DNA of 64,000 nt, taken from contig CAXTFM010000001.1 in NCBI GenBank assembly GCA_964243435.1, forward strand, positions 40,772-104,771, written 5' to 3'. The DNA comes from RH-AL1 sp964243435. GTDB taxonomy: Bacteria; Pseudomonadota; Alphaproteobacteria; Rhizobiales; Beijerinckiaceae. Of this stretch, positions 49,195-57,613 are shown one piece after another. The stretch's first letter is position 1, and the number at the start of each line of letters is the position of its first letter. The position numbers and the translations under genes were made by a program. The notes beneath the pieces were generated by a model. It did no database searches, had not been told where the DNA came from, and was given only the letters and a program-made list of their open reading frames with translations.

Positions 49195-50948
49195 CCGCGG
49201 CGGCCCGGCTCGCCCATGCGCCGGTGCGCCGCGTCGCGAAGCTCGGGCCGCTGTGGCTCGCCGCACCGGGCGTCGTTTTCCTCGCGGTGTTCCTGCTCGT
49301 CCCCGTGCTCCGGCTGTTTGCCCTCAGCGTCGAGGACGCGGACACCGGTGCCCTCACGCTGGCGTCCTACGCCAGGCTGTTCGGCGTGGACCTTTACCTG
49401 CGCGTCCTCGGGATCACGTTTCGGATCGCCGGCCTGACCGCGGTCGTCTCGGTCGTCCTCGGCTATCCGCTGGCCTACTGGCTCGCCAAGCAACCGGCAG
49501 GTCGGCGGGGCCGGTCCCTCATGCTCGTTTTGGTGCCGTTCTGGACGAGCTACCTCGTCAAAACCTTCGCATGGGTGATCGTGCTCGGCCGCACCGGGGT
49601 CATCAACGCGGGCCTGCAGGCGACCGGACTGATCGAGCGACCGCTCAACCTGTACCACAACGAGGTCGGCACCCTGATCGGCATGGTGCATTCCATGCTG
49701 CCCCTCGCCGTGCTCGCCATGCTGCCGGTCATGACCGGCATCGACGAGCGCCTGACGCCCGTCGCGGCGACGTTGGGGGCCGCGCCCGCCCAGCGCTTTT
49801 GGCTGGTCTACGTCCCGCTGTCGATGTCCGGGGTCGCGGCGGCCGGCCTGCTGTCGTTCATCTCGTCGCTCGGCTTCTTCATCGTGCCGGCGCTGCTGGG
49901 CGGCCGCCAGCAAACCATGCTCGCCCAGCTCATCATCACGGAAGTGCAGGAGGTGGTCGATTGGGGCTTCGCGGGAAGCCTGTCCGCGCTCCTGCTCGCG
50001 GCGACCCTCGCGACCTGCTGGGTTTACGACCGCATCTTCGGGCTTTCCAGCCTCTCGGGCGACCCGGCGCGGCGCGGCGCCGCGGCCGGCGTTCTGCGGC
50101 GCGCGGGCTTGGCGTTCCTGCACGGCATGGCTGGCCTTTCGACCAGCGCCGGCGTCGCGCTCGGGCGCGTGCTGCCCTCAACCTCGGCGAGCCTGCTTCC
50201 CGCCTTCGCGGCATTGATGATCGCCTTCCTGGTCCTGCCGATCCTGGTTGTCATCCCGATGGCCTTCAGTTCCTCGTCGTTCCTCCAGTTCCCGCCGCCG
50301 GGCTACGGCCTGCGATGGTTCGAGGCTTATTTCGGCTCGGACGTTTGGACCGGAGCCACGCTGCGCTCCTTCGGTGTCGCCGCGGCGACCGCGATCCTCG
50401 CAACGGTGCTCGGCGGTGGCGCCGCGCTCGGCCTCGCGCAAACGCGCTCGCGCTGGCGCGGCGCCACCTTCGCCCTGTTCCTCGCCCCGATGATCGTGCC
50501 TCGGATCGTGCTGGCCGTTGGCCTCTTCTACCTGTTCGCGCAGTTCGGTCTTGTTGCGAGCGATCTCGGCCTCGTTCTTGGCCACACGCTGCTCGCGATC
50601 CCGTTCGCGACCGTCGCGGTGACGGCCGTCCTCAAGACCTATGACTGGCGGCTCGACCAGGTCGCCGCCACGCTCGGCGCCAACCGCTGGCGTTCCGTCC
50701 GGCTCGTCACGCTGCCGCTGATCCGCGGCGGCCTCGCCGCCGCCGCTCTGTTCGCCTTCATCACTTCCTTCGATGAATTGACGGTCGCCCTTTTCGTGTC
50801 CGGCGGGATCAAGACGACTTTGCCGAAGCAGATGTGGGACGATATGATCCTGCAGCTCAACCCCACACTGGCGGCAGCCTCCGTGGTGACCTTAGCCGTC
50901 ATCACCGGCCTTCTGCTCCTGGCCGAGCGGCTGCGCAGGGTCACCTGA
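49191..50948 (+). CDS. Fused ABC transporter permease (PotB-PotC type)
   Basis: 585 residues from a GTG overlapping the ATPase stop (GTGA). It contains two permease domains in one chain. The first (about 1-290) has the coupling EAA-like loop TPVAATLGAAPAQRFWLVYV-P. The second (about 345-585) has DQVAATLGANRWRSVRLVTL-P. Usually these are separate PotB and PotC proteins. The linker (about 290-345, SSLSGDPARRGAAAG) is hydrophilic. Total helix count fits 6+6. It completes the importer with one permease polypeptide. Confidence 0.9.
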   Translation: MTAAARLAHAPVRRVAKLGPLWLAAPGVVFLAVFLLVPVLRLFALSVEDADTGALTLASYARLFGVDLYLRVLGITFRIAGLTAVVSVVLGYPLAYWLAKQPAGRRGRSLMLVLVPFWTSYLVKTFAWVIVLGRTGVINAGLQATGLIERPLNLYHNEVGTLIGMVHSMLPLAVLAMLPVMTGIDERLTPVAATLGAAPAQRFWLVYVPLSMSGVAAAGLLSFISSLGFFIVPALLGGRQQTMLAQLIITEVQEVVDWGFAGSLSALLLAATLATCWVYDRIFGLSSLSGDPARRGAAAGVLRRAGLAFLHGMAGLSTSAGVALGRVLPSTSASLLPAFAALMIAFLVLPILVVIPMAFSSSSFLQFPPPGYGLRWFEAYFGSDVWTGATLRSFGVAAATAILATVLGGGAALGLAQTRSRWRGATFALFLAPMIVPRIVLAVGLFYLFAQFGLVASDLGLVLGHTLLAIPFATVAVTAVLKTYDWRLDQVAATLGANRWRSVRLVTLPLIRGGLAAAALFAFITSFDELTVALFVSGGIKTTLPKQMWDDMILQLNPTLAAASVVTLAVITGLLLLAERLRRVT

Positions 50949-50973
50949 TCCGCCCCAACTGCTGCGTCGCGCC

Positions 50974-52503
50974 ATGACCGATCGACTCGACGGCTTCGTT
51001 CCCCTGTTCCTGCGCAAGGCGGCGATTGACCCCGACGGCGTCTTCGCACGCGTCGAGGGGCACGCCCTTACCTTTGCGACGCTCGACCGCATGTCGGCAG
51101 CCTTCGCCGCCGCCCTGGCAGCGCGCGGGATCGGCACCGGGTCACGCGTCGCCGTGATGATGCACAACGGCCCGCAAGCGCTTGCCACGCTGATCGGCAT
51201 CGCCCGCGCCGGAGCCGTCTGGGTGCCGATCAACGCCCGCCTCCGGGGCGACAACCTTCGCTACGTCCTTGACCACTGCGATCCCCGCGCCCTCGTCGCG
51301 GACGCGACGCTCATGGGCACGATCGCGGACAGCGGGGCCGATCATCCGCGTGCCTGGGTGATCACCCATGGCGACGGCTCCGGCTGCCTGTCCGAGCTGC
51401 TCGACGGCTCGGCCCGCGGACCGGTGCAGCTGCCGGCTCCCGACGACCTGTTCGCGATCATGTACACGTCGGGCACCACCGGCCGGCCGAAGGGCGTCAT
51501 GGTCACGCATTACATGATGCGGCTCGCGGGCGAGGCGGTGGCCCAAGTGTCCGAAGCGAGGGGAGGCGACGTGTTCTTCGTTTGGGAGCCGCTCTACCAC
51601 ATCGGGGGCGCCCAGCTCATGGTGCTGCCGTTGATCCGGGACGTGCAACTCGCGATGGTCGACCGCTTCAGCGCCAGCCGCTTCTGGGAGCAGGTGCGCA
51701 TCGCGGCGGCGACCCACATCCATTACCTCGGCGGCATCCTCCAACTCCTCCTCAAGCAGCCGCCCCGGCCGGACGACCGCGACCACCCCGTGCGCATCGC
51801 CTGGGGCGGCGGCTGCCCGGCAGAGATTTGGCGCGCGTTCGAGGACCGCTTCGGCGTGCGGATCCGGGAATGCTACGGCATGACGGAAGCGTCCAGCATC
51901 ACGACCTGCAACGATCACGGCGTGGTCGGCTCGGTCGGCCGGCCCATGCCCTGGTTCGAGGTGGAACTGGCTGGCGAGGGCGGCCGCAAGGTCGAGCTCG
52001 GCGGAAAAGGCGAGATCGTTGTGCGCACAACGCTCCCCGGCGCCATCTTCGCGGGCTACTTTCGCAATCCGGACGCGACCGGCAGGGCGTTGCGGGACGG
52101 CGCTCTCCACACCGGCGACCTTGGCTCCCGCGACCCGGACGGCAATCTTGTGTTTCACGGCCGGATCACGGACAGCGTGCGCTGTCGCGGCGAAAACGTG
52201 TCCGCCTGGGAAGTCGAGCACGTCGTCGCCGGCCACCCTGCCGTCGAGGATTGCGCGGTGGTCGGCGTGGACGCCGACATCGGCGAGCAAGACGTCAAAC
52301 TCTTTATCATGCCGAAGGCCGATGCCCGCTTGGGCGCGGCGGAGTTGTCGGCTTGGCTCGCCACGCGGCTGGCGATCTATCAAATGCCGCGATACATCGC
52401 GGTCGTCGAAGCCTTCGAGCGCACCCCGAGCCAGCGCATCATGAAGCATCGGCTTTCGCCCAGTCGCGAGGACTGTTGGGATCGCTTGAGGCCCGAAACT
52501 TGA
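50974..52503 (+). CDS. Acyl-CoA synthetase (AMP-forming), CaiC-like
   Basis: 509 residues. Adenylation P-loop YTSGTTGRPKGV (164-175), A5 motif ECYGMTEASS, A7/A8 region HTGDLGSRDPDGNLVFHGRI followed by TDSVRCRGENVSAWEVE, and the C-terminal lysine segment RTPSQRIMKHRL. The ENVSAWEVE motif (instead of IKSGGENVS) resembles crotonobetaine/carnitine- and long-chain acyl-CoA ligases. It would activate the imported carboxylate to its CoA ester. Last gene of the IclR-linked operon. Confidence 0.92.
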   Translation: MTDRLDGFVPLFLRKAAIDPDGVFARVEGHALTFATLDRMSAAFAAALAARGIGTGSRVAVMMHNGPQALATLIGIARAGAVWVPINARLRGDNLRYVLDHCDPRALVADATLMGTIADSGADHPRAWVITHGDGSGCLSELLDGSARGPVQLPAPDDLFAIMYTSGTTGRPKGVMVTHYMMRLAGEAVAQVSEARGGDVFFVWEPLYHIGGAQLMVLPLIRDVQLAMVDRFSASRFWEQVRIAAATHIHYLGGILQLLLKQPPRPDDRDHPVRIAWGGGCPAEIWRAFEDRFGVRIRECYGMTEASSITTCNDHGVVGSVGRPMPWFEVELAGEGGRKVELGGKGEIVVRTTLPGAIFAGYFRNPDATGRALRDGALHTGDLGSRDPDGNLVFHGRITDSVRCRGENVSAWEVEHVVAGHPAVEDCAVVGVDADIGEQDVKLFIMPKADARLGAAELSAWLATRLAIYQMPRYIAVVEAFERTPSQRIMKHRLSPSREDCWDRLRPET

Positions 52504-53263
52504 GGCATCGATGGATCTTTGATCGGGAGAGGTTGGCATTCCAGTAATGCCTGCTTCGGAATGGCCAATCGCTCGTGGGACGGTGTCCGGTGCTGGGCTG
52601 ATCCGCAGCAGATGCGAAGCCGACAACGTAAGGGTGCCGGAAGCGAACCGGCTGCTTACGGGCATGCCACGCGACAAAGCCGACGTTGGCGGCATCACGT
52701 TCGATGCCGAGCCGATCCGTTGCTGAAACAACTCAGCCTCGACCCGCTATGCGGCAACGCTTTTTGGCGCGTCGAGGCTCTCGCGCAGCGCGCGCACGCA
52801 ATCAGGGTCGAAGGCGCGCTACGTCGGCCTCGATGATGGCGAATGCCCGCGTGGCCGGCATGACACCGCGGTAGGTCCGGTTCGCCGTCACCGTTGGACA
52901 GGTCACCAGCGTCGTCACGCAAACCGACGCGGCCATCGTGACCTTGCAGGATGCGGACCGACCCGCGGTGCGCTACGCCGCCGATCGAACGGGCGCGCCG
53001 GTAGGCCAGATCGATTTGATCTGCGACGGGACGATCGGCACAGGTCCAGTAAGTGTGACGGGGATCGCCAACGCGACAACTGCGAGCGGCGCCGTCGCGC
53101 CGGCCCAGTTGCCGCTGCCGTACAGCTCGACGCTCGGCGTTGCCCTCCAACAGCGCGACGCTTGTCGCCGCGCGTGGCGTCACGCCGATGGATCTCGCTC
53201 CCGGCCTAGTTGTTTGATCCCATGATTTGATGGTGCAATCTTCTCCGAGCGGAAGGATGCGCT
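52504..53263. other. Degraded stretch with no intact gene
   Basis: About 760 bases after the CoA ligase. Two pieces read as protein-like in one frame. On the plus strand (52580-52726): TVSGAGLIRSRCEADNVRVP, EANRLLTGMPRDKADVGGIT, FDAEPIRC-stop. On the minus strand (about 52830-53050): CPTVTANRTYRGVMPATRAF, AIIEADVARLRP-stop, with an internal stop upstream. I cannot assign families. This is probably a graveyard of genes next to the IS remnant. Confidence 0.4.
52580..52726 (+). pseudogene. Unrecognised gene 3' remnant
   Basis: An open frame without a start ends at TGA 52724-52726 with protein-like sequence (VRVPEANRLLTGMPRDKADV, GGITFDAEPIRC). Codon pattern and residue mix look coding, unlike the frames around it. 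Family not recognised. Probably the tail of a gene lost by rearrangement. Confidence 0.3.
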
Positions 53264-53480
53264 ATGGGTCAAGTTGTTCACGCAAACGCCCGCACCACAC
53301 AGGCAGTCCGTCGCGCGATCCAGCGACATCAAGAGAGCGTAAGGGCGCTGGCCCGACGCACCGGCGCCAGCCCGACCACGATCCAGAAGTGGCGCAAGCG
53401 CACGATGGCGAGCGATGCGCGCATGGGAGCAAAGCAGCCTCGCTCCACCGCGCTGACGCCGGAGGACGGGACCGTCACCG
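53264..53480 (+). mobile_element. IS481-family transposase, N-terminal fragment
   Basis: The first 70 residues (MGQVVHANARTTQAVRRAIQ, RHQESVRALARRTGASPTTI, QKWRKRTMASDARMGAKQPR, STALTPEDG) match the helix-turn-helix N-terminus of IS481-type transposases. The DDE catalytic part is missing. After the TPED segment the sequence changes to Gly/Ser/Arg-rich antisense of the desaturase gene, which ends at 53475. The element was therefore cut exactly at the desaturase 3' end. It cannot transpose. Confidence 0.82.
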
Positions 53481-54374
53481 ACGCAGGGTCCGGACGAAGC
53501 CGACATGCCAGCGGGCGTAGCCGTGCTGCAGCATGCCGAGCCGCGCACGCATCGCCGCGTGGGCGTCAGGCAGGCGGTGGAACGGGATCGACGGATAAAG
53601 GTGGTGCTCGGTGTGGAACGGCATGTTCCACATGAGTAGCCGGATCAGGCCGTTGGTCAGGGTCGTGCGCGTGTTGGTCAGACCGTTGCCGTCCATTGTG
53701 CAAAGCGTATGCTCGGCGAGCAGGTAGAGCCGCAGGAACGGCTGCCCGAGGAGCTGCGGCCCGATCCAGAACACCAGCGGCACCCACCAGCCCACGAGAA
53801 GCATCGAGAGCGCCGAGCCGGCGAGCATGAAGGCGCACATCAACCGGATCGAGGAAATGATGCGCGGCGCCGCCCTCTCCGTGATGTACGGGTACGCCGA
53901 CATGTCCCCGCGCAGGCCGGCCCAGGCGACCTGAAGGCGCGTGCGCCAGTAGGGCAGCGCCAGCACGCGCCAGACATAGGCGTCAAAGGTCGAGGGCGCC
54001 GGCGCCGCGAGCTCCGGGTCGCGCTCGGGATCCTGGGTGTGACGGTGATGGGCGAGGTGGAACGCCGTGTAGAAGTGCCAGTTCAGCAGAGACGGGCAGG
54101 ACGCCAGCCAGCCGAGGACCGCGTTGGCGCGACGCGACCGGAACGCGGTCAGGTGCATGGTCTCGTGGATCGGCGCGAAGAGAGCCGCCTCGACGATGCC
54201 GAGCAGCACCATGGCGGGCAGCAGCGTCCAAGGCCCGGAGCGCCACACCAGCCAGCCGGCGCCCGCAAGCAGCAGCCCGTGCGCACCGAGGCGCACCGCG
54301 CCGTGCAGGTCCGATCGCTGCGACAGCGCCTTCAACTCGGTGCCCGTGAGGATCCGTTCGCTTGCTGATGCCAT
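53475..54374 (-). CDS. Fatty acid desaturase family protein
   Basis: 299 residues from the ATG at 54374. Membrane di-iron enzyme with three histidine boxes: H70-ETM-H74, H106-LAHHRH-112, and FHTEHHLYPSIPFH near residue 260. Four predicted membrane helices. Related members include desaturases and beta-carotene ketolase/hydroxylase-like proteins. The exact substrate is not clear. Its 3' end overlaps the boundary of the IS481 fragment, but the C-terminus (HVGFVRTLRR) reads complete. Confidence 0.85.
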   Translation of the reverse strand: MASASERILTGTELKALSQRSDLHGAVRLGAHGLLLAGAGWLVWRSGPWTLLPAMVLLGIVEAALFAPIHETMHLTAFRSRRANAVLGWLASCPSLLNWHFYTAFHLAHHRHTQDPERDPELAAPAPSTFDAYVWRVLALPYWRTRLQVAWAGLRGDMSAYPYITERAAPRIISSIRLMCAFMLAGSALSMLLVGWWVPLVFWIGPQLLGQPFLRLYLLAEHTLCTMDGNGLTNTRTTLTNGLIRLLMWNMPFHTEHHLYPSIPFHRLPDAHAAMRARLGMLQHGYARWHVGFVRTLRR

Positions 54375-54842
54375 GCTGCCGAGACCGGGCCTGCGCCTTG
54401 AGAACGCACAAGGCTTGCACGGTCTGTGCCGGCCCGTGGAAACTCGTCGTTTGGCCCGGTTCGGCTGCCGCTGTGCTTGTTCAAGGCGCTGGCACTGCCA
54501 GCCTCCCGCGCAAGACCGATCGAGGCCCACGATCTTTCAACGGCCACAGCCGCACCGCTTCATGACCGATGCATCGCGGCGGTGACGCAAGCTGAAGTCG
54601 CCGTGCGGACGATCCTCCAAGCGGCACCGCCGGTGAGCTTTCGGCCGCACCGGGGATTGAAGCGCACGACACACCGGCGTTTGCTGCCGCTCGCGCTGGC
54701 CGGTGCGCGCCGCTGGGAATGCAAGTCCGATAGAGCCTTTATCCTCCGGCTCCGAAGACCGACAGCAAGCTGCGATCGGTTTCAATCCAGGTCGGATCAC
54801 GCTCCTGCCTGGCCGCATAACAGGGCACTTCTATGCACGTCA

Positions 54843-54861
54843 GGTCGCATCGAATGCGACC
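54843..54861. repeat. Perfect palindrome GGTCGCAT-CGA-ATGCGACC
   Basis: Eight-base arms with a three-base centre. Good size for a dimeric regulator site. It lies about 360 bases before the ThDP gene and 470 before the desaturase, so its target is unclear. Confidence 0.5.
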
Positions 54862-54949
54862 GGCTCCAGTTGGCGGAGGATCCGCTCGGCCTATCGCCGG
54901 AAGGGGCGATCGCGCTCCTTCGGTGTCCTGAACCGTGGGTCGGAGGTTC

Positions 54950-55005
54950 GCATCCCTTGCGGGATGCCAGCTTTCCGAGGCCGCGCCGCGCGTTTCGGCG
55001 CGGCC
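54950..55005 (+). other. Two adjacent hairpins upstream of the ThDP genes
   Basis: GCATCCC-TTGC-GGGATGC (54950-54967, 7-bp stem, tetraloop) is followed 11 bases later by GGCCGCGCCG-N7-CGGCGCGGCC (54979-55005, 10-bp stem). No T run follows, only TGTTCC. They could form a factor-assisted terminator of a lost gene, or a structured leader for the ThDP operon about 210 bases downstream. Confidence 0.5.
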
Positions 55006-55218
55006 TGTTCCACGCTATCGCCGACGCCGTCCTCGGCTGTGGCGCGGAGCACGTCGCCCTGTCGCCCGTGTCCGTGCAGATTCGATCCGCCCGCATCCGG
55101 GGCAATGCCCACCGGGTCGCGAGGCTTAGGGGGAACGCCATTCCTTATTGCCGAAATCGATGTTGGTCGGCGCCCGCAAGCTGGTTACATCCACCCGAGC
55201 GCAATGCGGGAGGCGACC

Positions 55219-55761
55219 ATGACGAGTTCGGAAGGGGGGCTGGAACGCGAGGCGGGCTGGCAGGGCGACGTGTTTCGCGTGCTGAAGGGGGCCGGGATCA
55301 GGCACGTCGCCTACGTTCCGGATGCCGGTCATTCGACGGCGATCCGCATGGCCGAGGCGGACGCCGACATCCACGCGGTCGTGCTCACCACGGAGGAGGA
55401 AGGGATCGGCTACCTCGCCGGGGCTTGGCTCGGCGGCGAGCGCGGCGTGCTGCTGCTCCAGTCGAGCGGCGTCGGCAACTGCATCAACACGCTGGCGCTG
55501 CCCGCCGTCGCCCGCATGCCCCTGCTCATGGTCGTCACCATGCGCGGCGACTGGGCCGAGTTCAACGGCTGGCAGAACCCGATGGGACAGGCGACCGAGG
55601 CGGCGCTGCGCCTGATGGGGGTGCTGACGTGGCGCGCCGATGATCCGAAGGACGTCGCACCGCTCCTGCACGGGGCCGCCGCCATGGCGTTCAACGGCGA
55701 TGCGGCCTGCGCCCTCCTTCTCGGACAACGCCTGATCGGAGAAAAGCAATGGGTGAAGTGA
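55219..55761 (+). CDS. ThDP-dependent decarboxylase, N-terminal (PYR) subunit
   Basis: 180 residues from the ATG at 55219 (GGGAGG upstream; an ATG five codons earlier overlaps that site). Matches the alpha/PYR half of sulfopyruvate/phosphonopyruvate decarboxylases (ComD-like): VFRVLKGAGIRHVAYVPDAG, VVLTTEEEGIGYLAGAWLGG with the cofactor-activating Glu, and LLLQSSGVGNCINTLALPAV. It overlaps the next gene by 13 bases. The two proteins would form a heteromeric enzyme. The true substrate may be a 2-oxo acid other than sulfopyruvate. Confidence 0.85.
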   Translation: MTSSEGGLEREAGWQGDVFRVLKGAGIRHVAYVPDAGHSTAIRMAEADADIHAVVLTTEEEGIGYLAGAWLGGERGVLLLQSSGVGNCINTLALPAVARMPLLMVVTMRGDWAEFNGWQNPMGQATEAALRLMGVLTWRADDPKDVAPLLHGAAAMAFNGDAACALLLGQRLIGEKQWVK

Positions 55762-56345
55762 CCGCGGGCGGCGTCTTGAACCGCCGCGAGGTCGTCGAGC
55801 GCCTGCTCGCGGGGCGTCGCGACCTGCTCGTCGTCACGGGACTCGGCTCCCCCTCCTACGACGTGATGGCGGCCGGCGACCACGACGCCACCTATTACCT
55901 GTGGGCGGCGATGGGGTCGGCGGCGATGGTCGGCCTCGGCCTCGCCACCGCCAGGCCCGAGCGCCCGGTCCTCGTCGTCACCGGCGACGGCGAGATGCTG
56001 ATGGGCTTCGGCGCGCTCGCCACCATCGCGCTGCGCAACCCGGCGAACCTCACGCTCGCCGTGCTCGACAACGGGCACTACGGCGAGACCGGCATGCAGC
56101 TCAGCCACGCCGGACGCGGCATCGCACTCGACCGCGTCGCAGCAAGCTGCGGCTTCGGCTGGACGCGGGAAATCCGCGACATGGCCGATGTCGACGCCTT
56201 GCGCGACCGGCTTCCCGCCCGGTCGGGCCTGTCGTTCGCGACGATCAAGATCAAGGCGGAGAACCTGCCCCGTGTCCTCCCGCCAAGGGACGGCGTTCAC
56301 GTCAAGAACCGCTTCCGCGCCGCCCTCGGTCACAGCCCCGTGTGA
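55749..56345 (+). CDS. ThDP-dependent decarboxylase, C-terminal (PP) subunit
   Basis: 198 residues, ComE-like. ThDP/Mg motif GDGEMLMGFGALATIALRNP followed by NLTLAVLDNGHYGETGMQ, where the usual second Asn pair reads DN. Gly-rich start TGLGSPSYDVMAAGDHDATY. Forms the cofactor-binding half of the split decarboxylase. The C-terminus is complete. No sulfolactate or phosphonate genes are nearby, so the pathway is open. Confidence 0.86.
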   Translation: MGEVTAGGVLNRREVVERLLAGRRDLLVVTGLGSPSYDVMAAGDHDATYYLWAAMGSAAMVGLGLATARPERPVLVVTGDGEMLMGFGALATIALRNPANLTLAVLDNGHYGETGMQLSHAGRGIALDRVAASCGFGWTREIRDMADVDALRDRLPARSGLSFATIKIKAENLPRVLPPRDGVHVKNRFRAALGHSPV

Positions 56346-56515
56346 GGCGGGACGGTGGTGGCCGGTCGAGCGCGGAGCGGCGATGGCAGCAAATCCGCCT
56401 CGCCTCGATGCGCTCGGCAGATGGACGGCTTCGCTCGACGACCCAAATCATGCAGCAGGCCGGGCGTGCATGGCGCGTCCCAGCCCGCGGTCTGCCGCCA
56501 GGGTGTTCGCCTCGG

Positions 56516-57058
56516 CTACTCGCCGGGGCTGAGCGCCTGCAAGGTGTTGCGACAGGTGAAGGGATCGATGAGGCCTTCGCGGCAGGACTGCGCGATCTCT
56601 GCCCTGTAGCCGGAAAGGCCGGGTAGGTCCGCGGCCGGCGCCGCCGCAACGGGCAGGTCGGTCGCCTGACGCGGCGGCAGTTCGCGGGGAGCCCGCTCCG
56701 GCAACGCGTGGGCGGCAGCGCGACGCTCCTCGCGCGACGCGACCCGCGACCGCTCCTCGCGCGTAACGACGCGGGAGCGCTCCTCGCGGGCGGCGACGTG
56801 CGGCTTCGGGGCAGCCGTGGCATCGGCGAAGGCGGCGCGGCACCGCGGGCTCAACTGCGCCACATGCGCCTTCATGCACGCCGTCGTCTTGGCAATATCG
56901 GGAATGGTTGCCGAGCACAGGCGCACCGCGTCGGGCGTGCAGGCTTCCTGCTGCTCGGCCGTGCCCTGCGCCAGCGCCGGCCCCGCGGCGAGCATGGGGA
57001 CGGCAAGGAGAAGCACTGCGGCGATGACGTGGCGTGGCGGCGGGACGGGTTTCAACAT
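56516..57058 (-). CDS. Cys-rich exported protein of rhizobial type, with RE-repeats
   Basis: 180 residues from the ATG at 57058. Signal peptide about 1-30 (VIAAVLLLAVPMLAAGPALA). Then a small Cys-containing domain (EACTPDAVRLCSATIPDIAK, TTACMKAHVAQLSPRCRAAF), common in Bradyrhizobium-like genomes and of unknown function. A charged tandem repeat (REERSRV, three copies, about residues 93-118) follows. The C-terminal Cys pair (SCREGLIDPFTCRNTLQAL) is a second small Cys motif. Role unknown. A decayed relative lies 150 bases away. Confidence 0.75.
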   Translation of the reverse strand: MLKPVPPPRHVIAAVLLLAVPMLAAGPALAQGTAEQQEACTPDAVRLCSATIPDIAKTTACMKAHVAQLSPRCRAAFADATAAPKPHVAAREERSRVVTREERSRVASREERRAAAHALPERAPRELPPRQATDLPVAAAPAADLPGLSGYRAEIAQSCREGLIDPFTCRNTLQALSPGE

Positions 57059-57199
57059 CGGCTCTTTCTCAAGTCGGCGGAACGTGAAACGGGTACCGAA
57101 CGCGACGATGCGCATTCGGCTGGACACGCGCGGCGACCGGCGGCGCGCCCGCGATATGCTTGCCGTAATGCGGCGAGGCCGCGCGTGCAATGACCCGCG

Positions 57200-57364
57200 T
57201 GCCCGATCAACGCGGCGTGAGATCGAGCGCGAGGGAGGCGCGACGGCTTGCGCTCAGCGGTGCGGCATAGGCCTTCATGCATCCGGGGCGGTACAGCCGA
57301 CGCCAGGAATGGTACCCGCGCACAAGCGAATTGCGCCGGGCGTGCATGTTTCACGCTCTTCGGC
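57200..57364 (-). pseudogene. Decayed paralogue of the Cys-rich exported protein
   Basis: From 57364 leftward one frame reads AEERETCTPGAIRLCAGTIPG, paralleling AEQQEACTPDAVRLCSATIPD of the intact gene. A frame change after GTIPG is then needed to read CMKAYAAPLSASRRASLA, paralleling CMKAHVAQLSPRCRAAFA. The original frame stops at 57275. No signal peptide survives clearly. This is a tandem duplicate lost by frameshift. Confidence 0.65.
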
Positions 57365-57613
57365 CGGGCCTGGGGCGTGGGCTCCTGGTGTCGTCCGGGC
57401 GAAGGGCGCAAGCGGGAGGGTGACGCGGCAATAAATTAGACGGACGATCCATGCATGGGAACGAAACGGATGCCGCGCTGACGACGCATCGGCGAACGTC
57501 GGCATTGTCAAATGCACGCTTACCGACTCATCCCATCGCGGAAGCGTCGATTGCCGTCGCGACCGGTCCGGCGCGACGATAATCGACGCACATCAGACCG
57601 AGATGGAAGCGCG

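Larger units (their letters stand above)
54375..55218. other. Long divergent intergenic region with palindromes
   Basis: About 840 bases between the leftward desaturase and the rightward ThDP gene pair. Several open frames exist, but none has recognisable protein sequence. It holds a palindrome at 54843-54861, a hairpin at 54950-54967 and a strong GC hairpin at 54979-55005. Long for an intergenic region here; may include a lost gene or a structured RNA. Confidence 0.5.

Noticed and set aside
54931..54968. tRNA-like T-arm (GGTTCGCATCC) before the hairpins
   Set aside because: The loop has C where A58 is required, and no acceptor, D or anticodon arm can be drawn. It is part of a simple hairpin.
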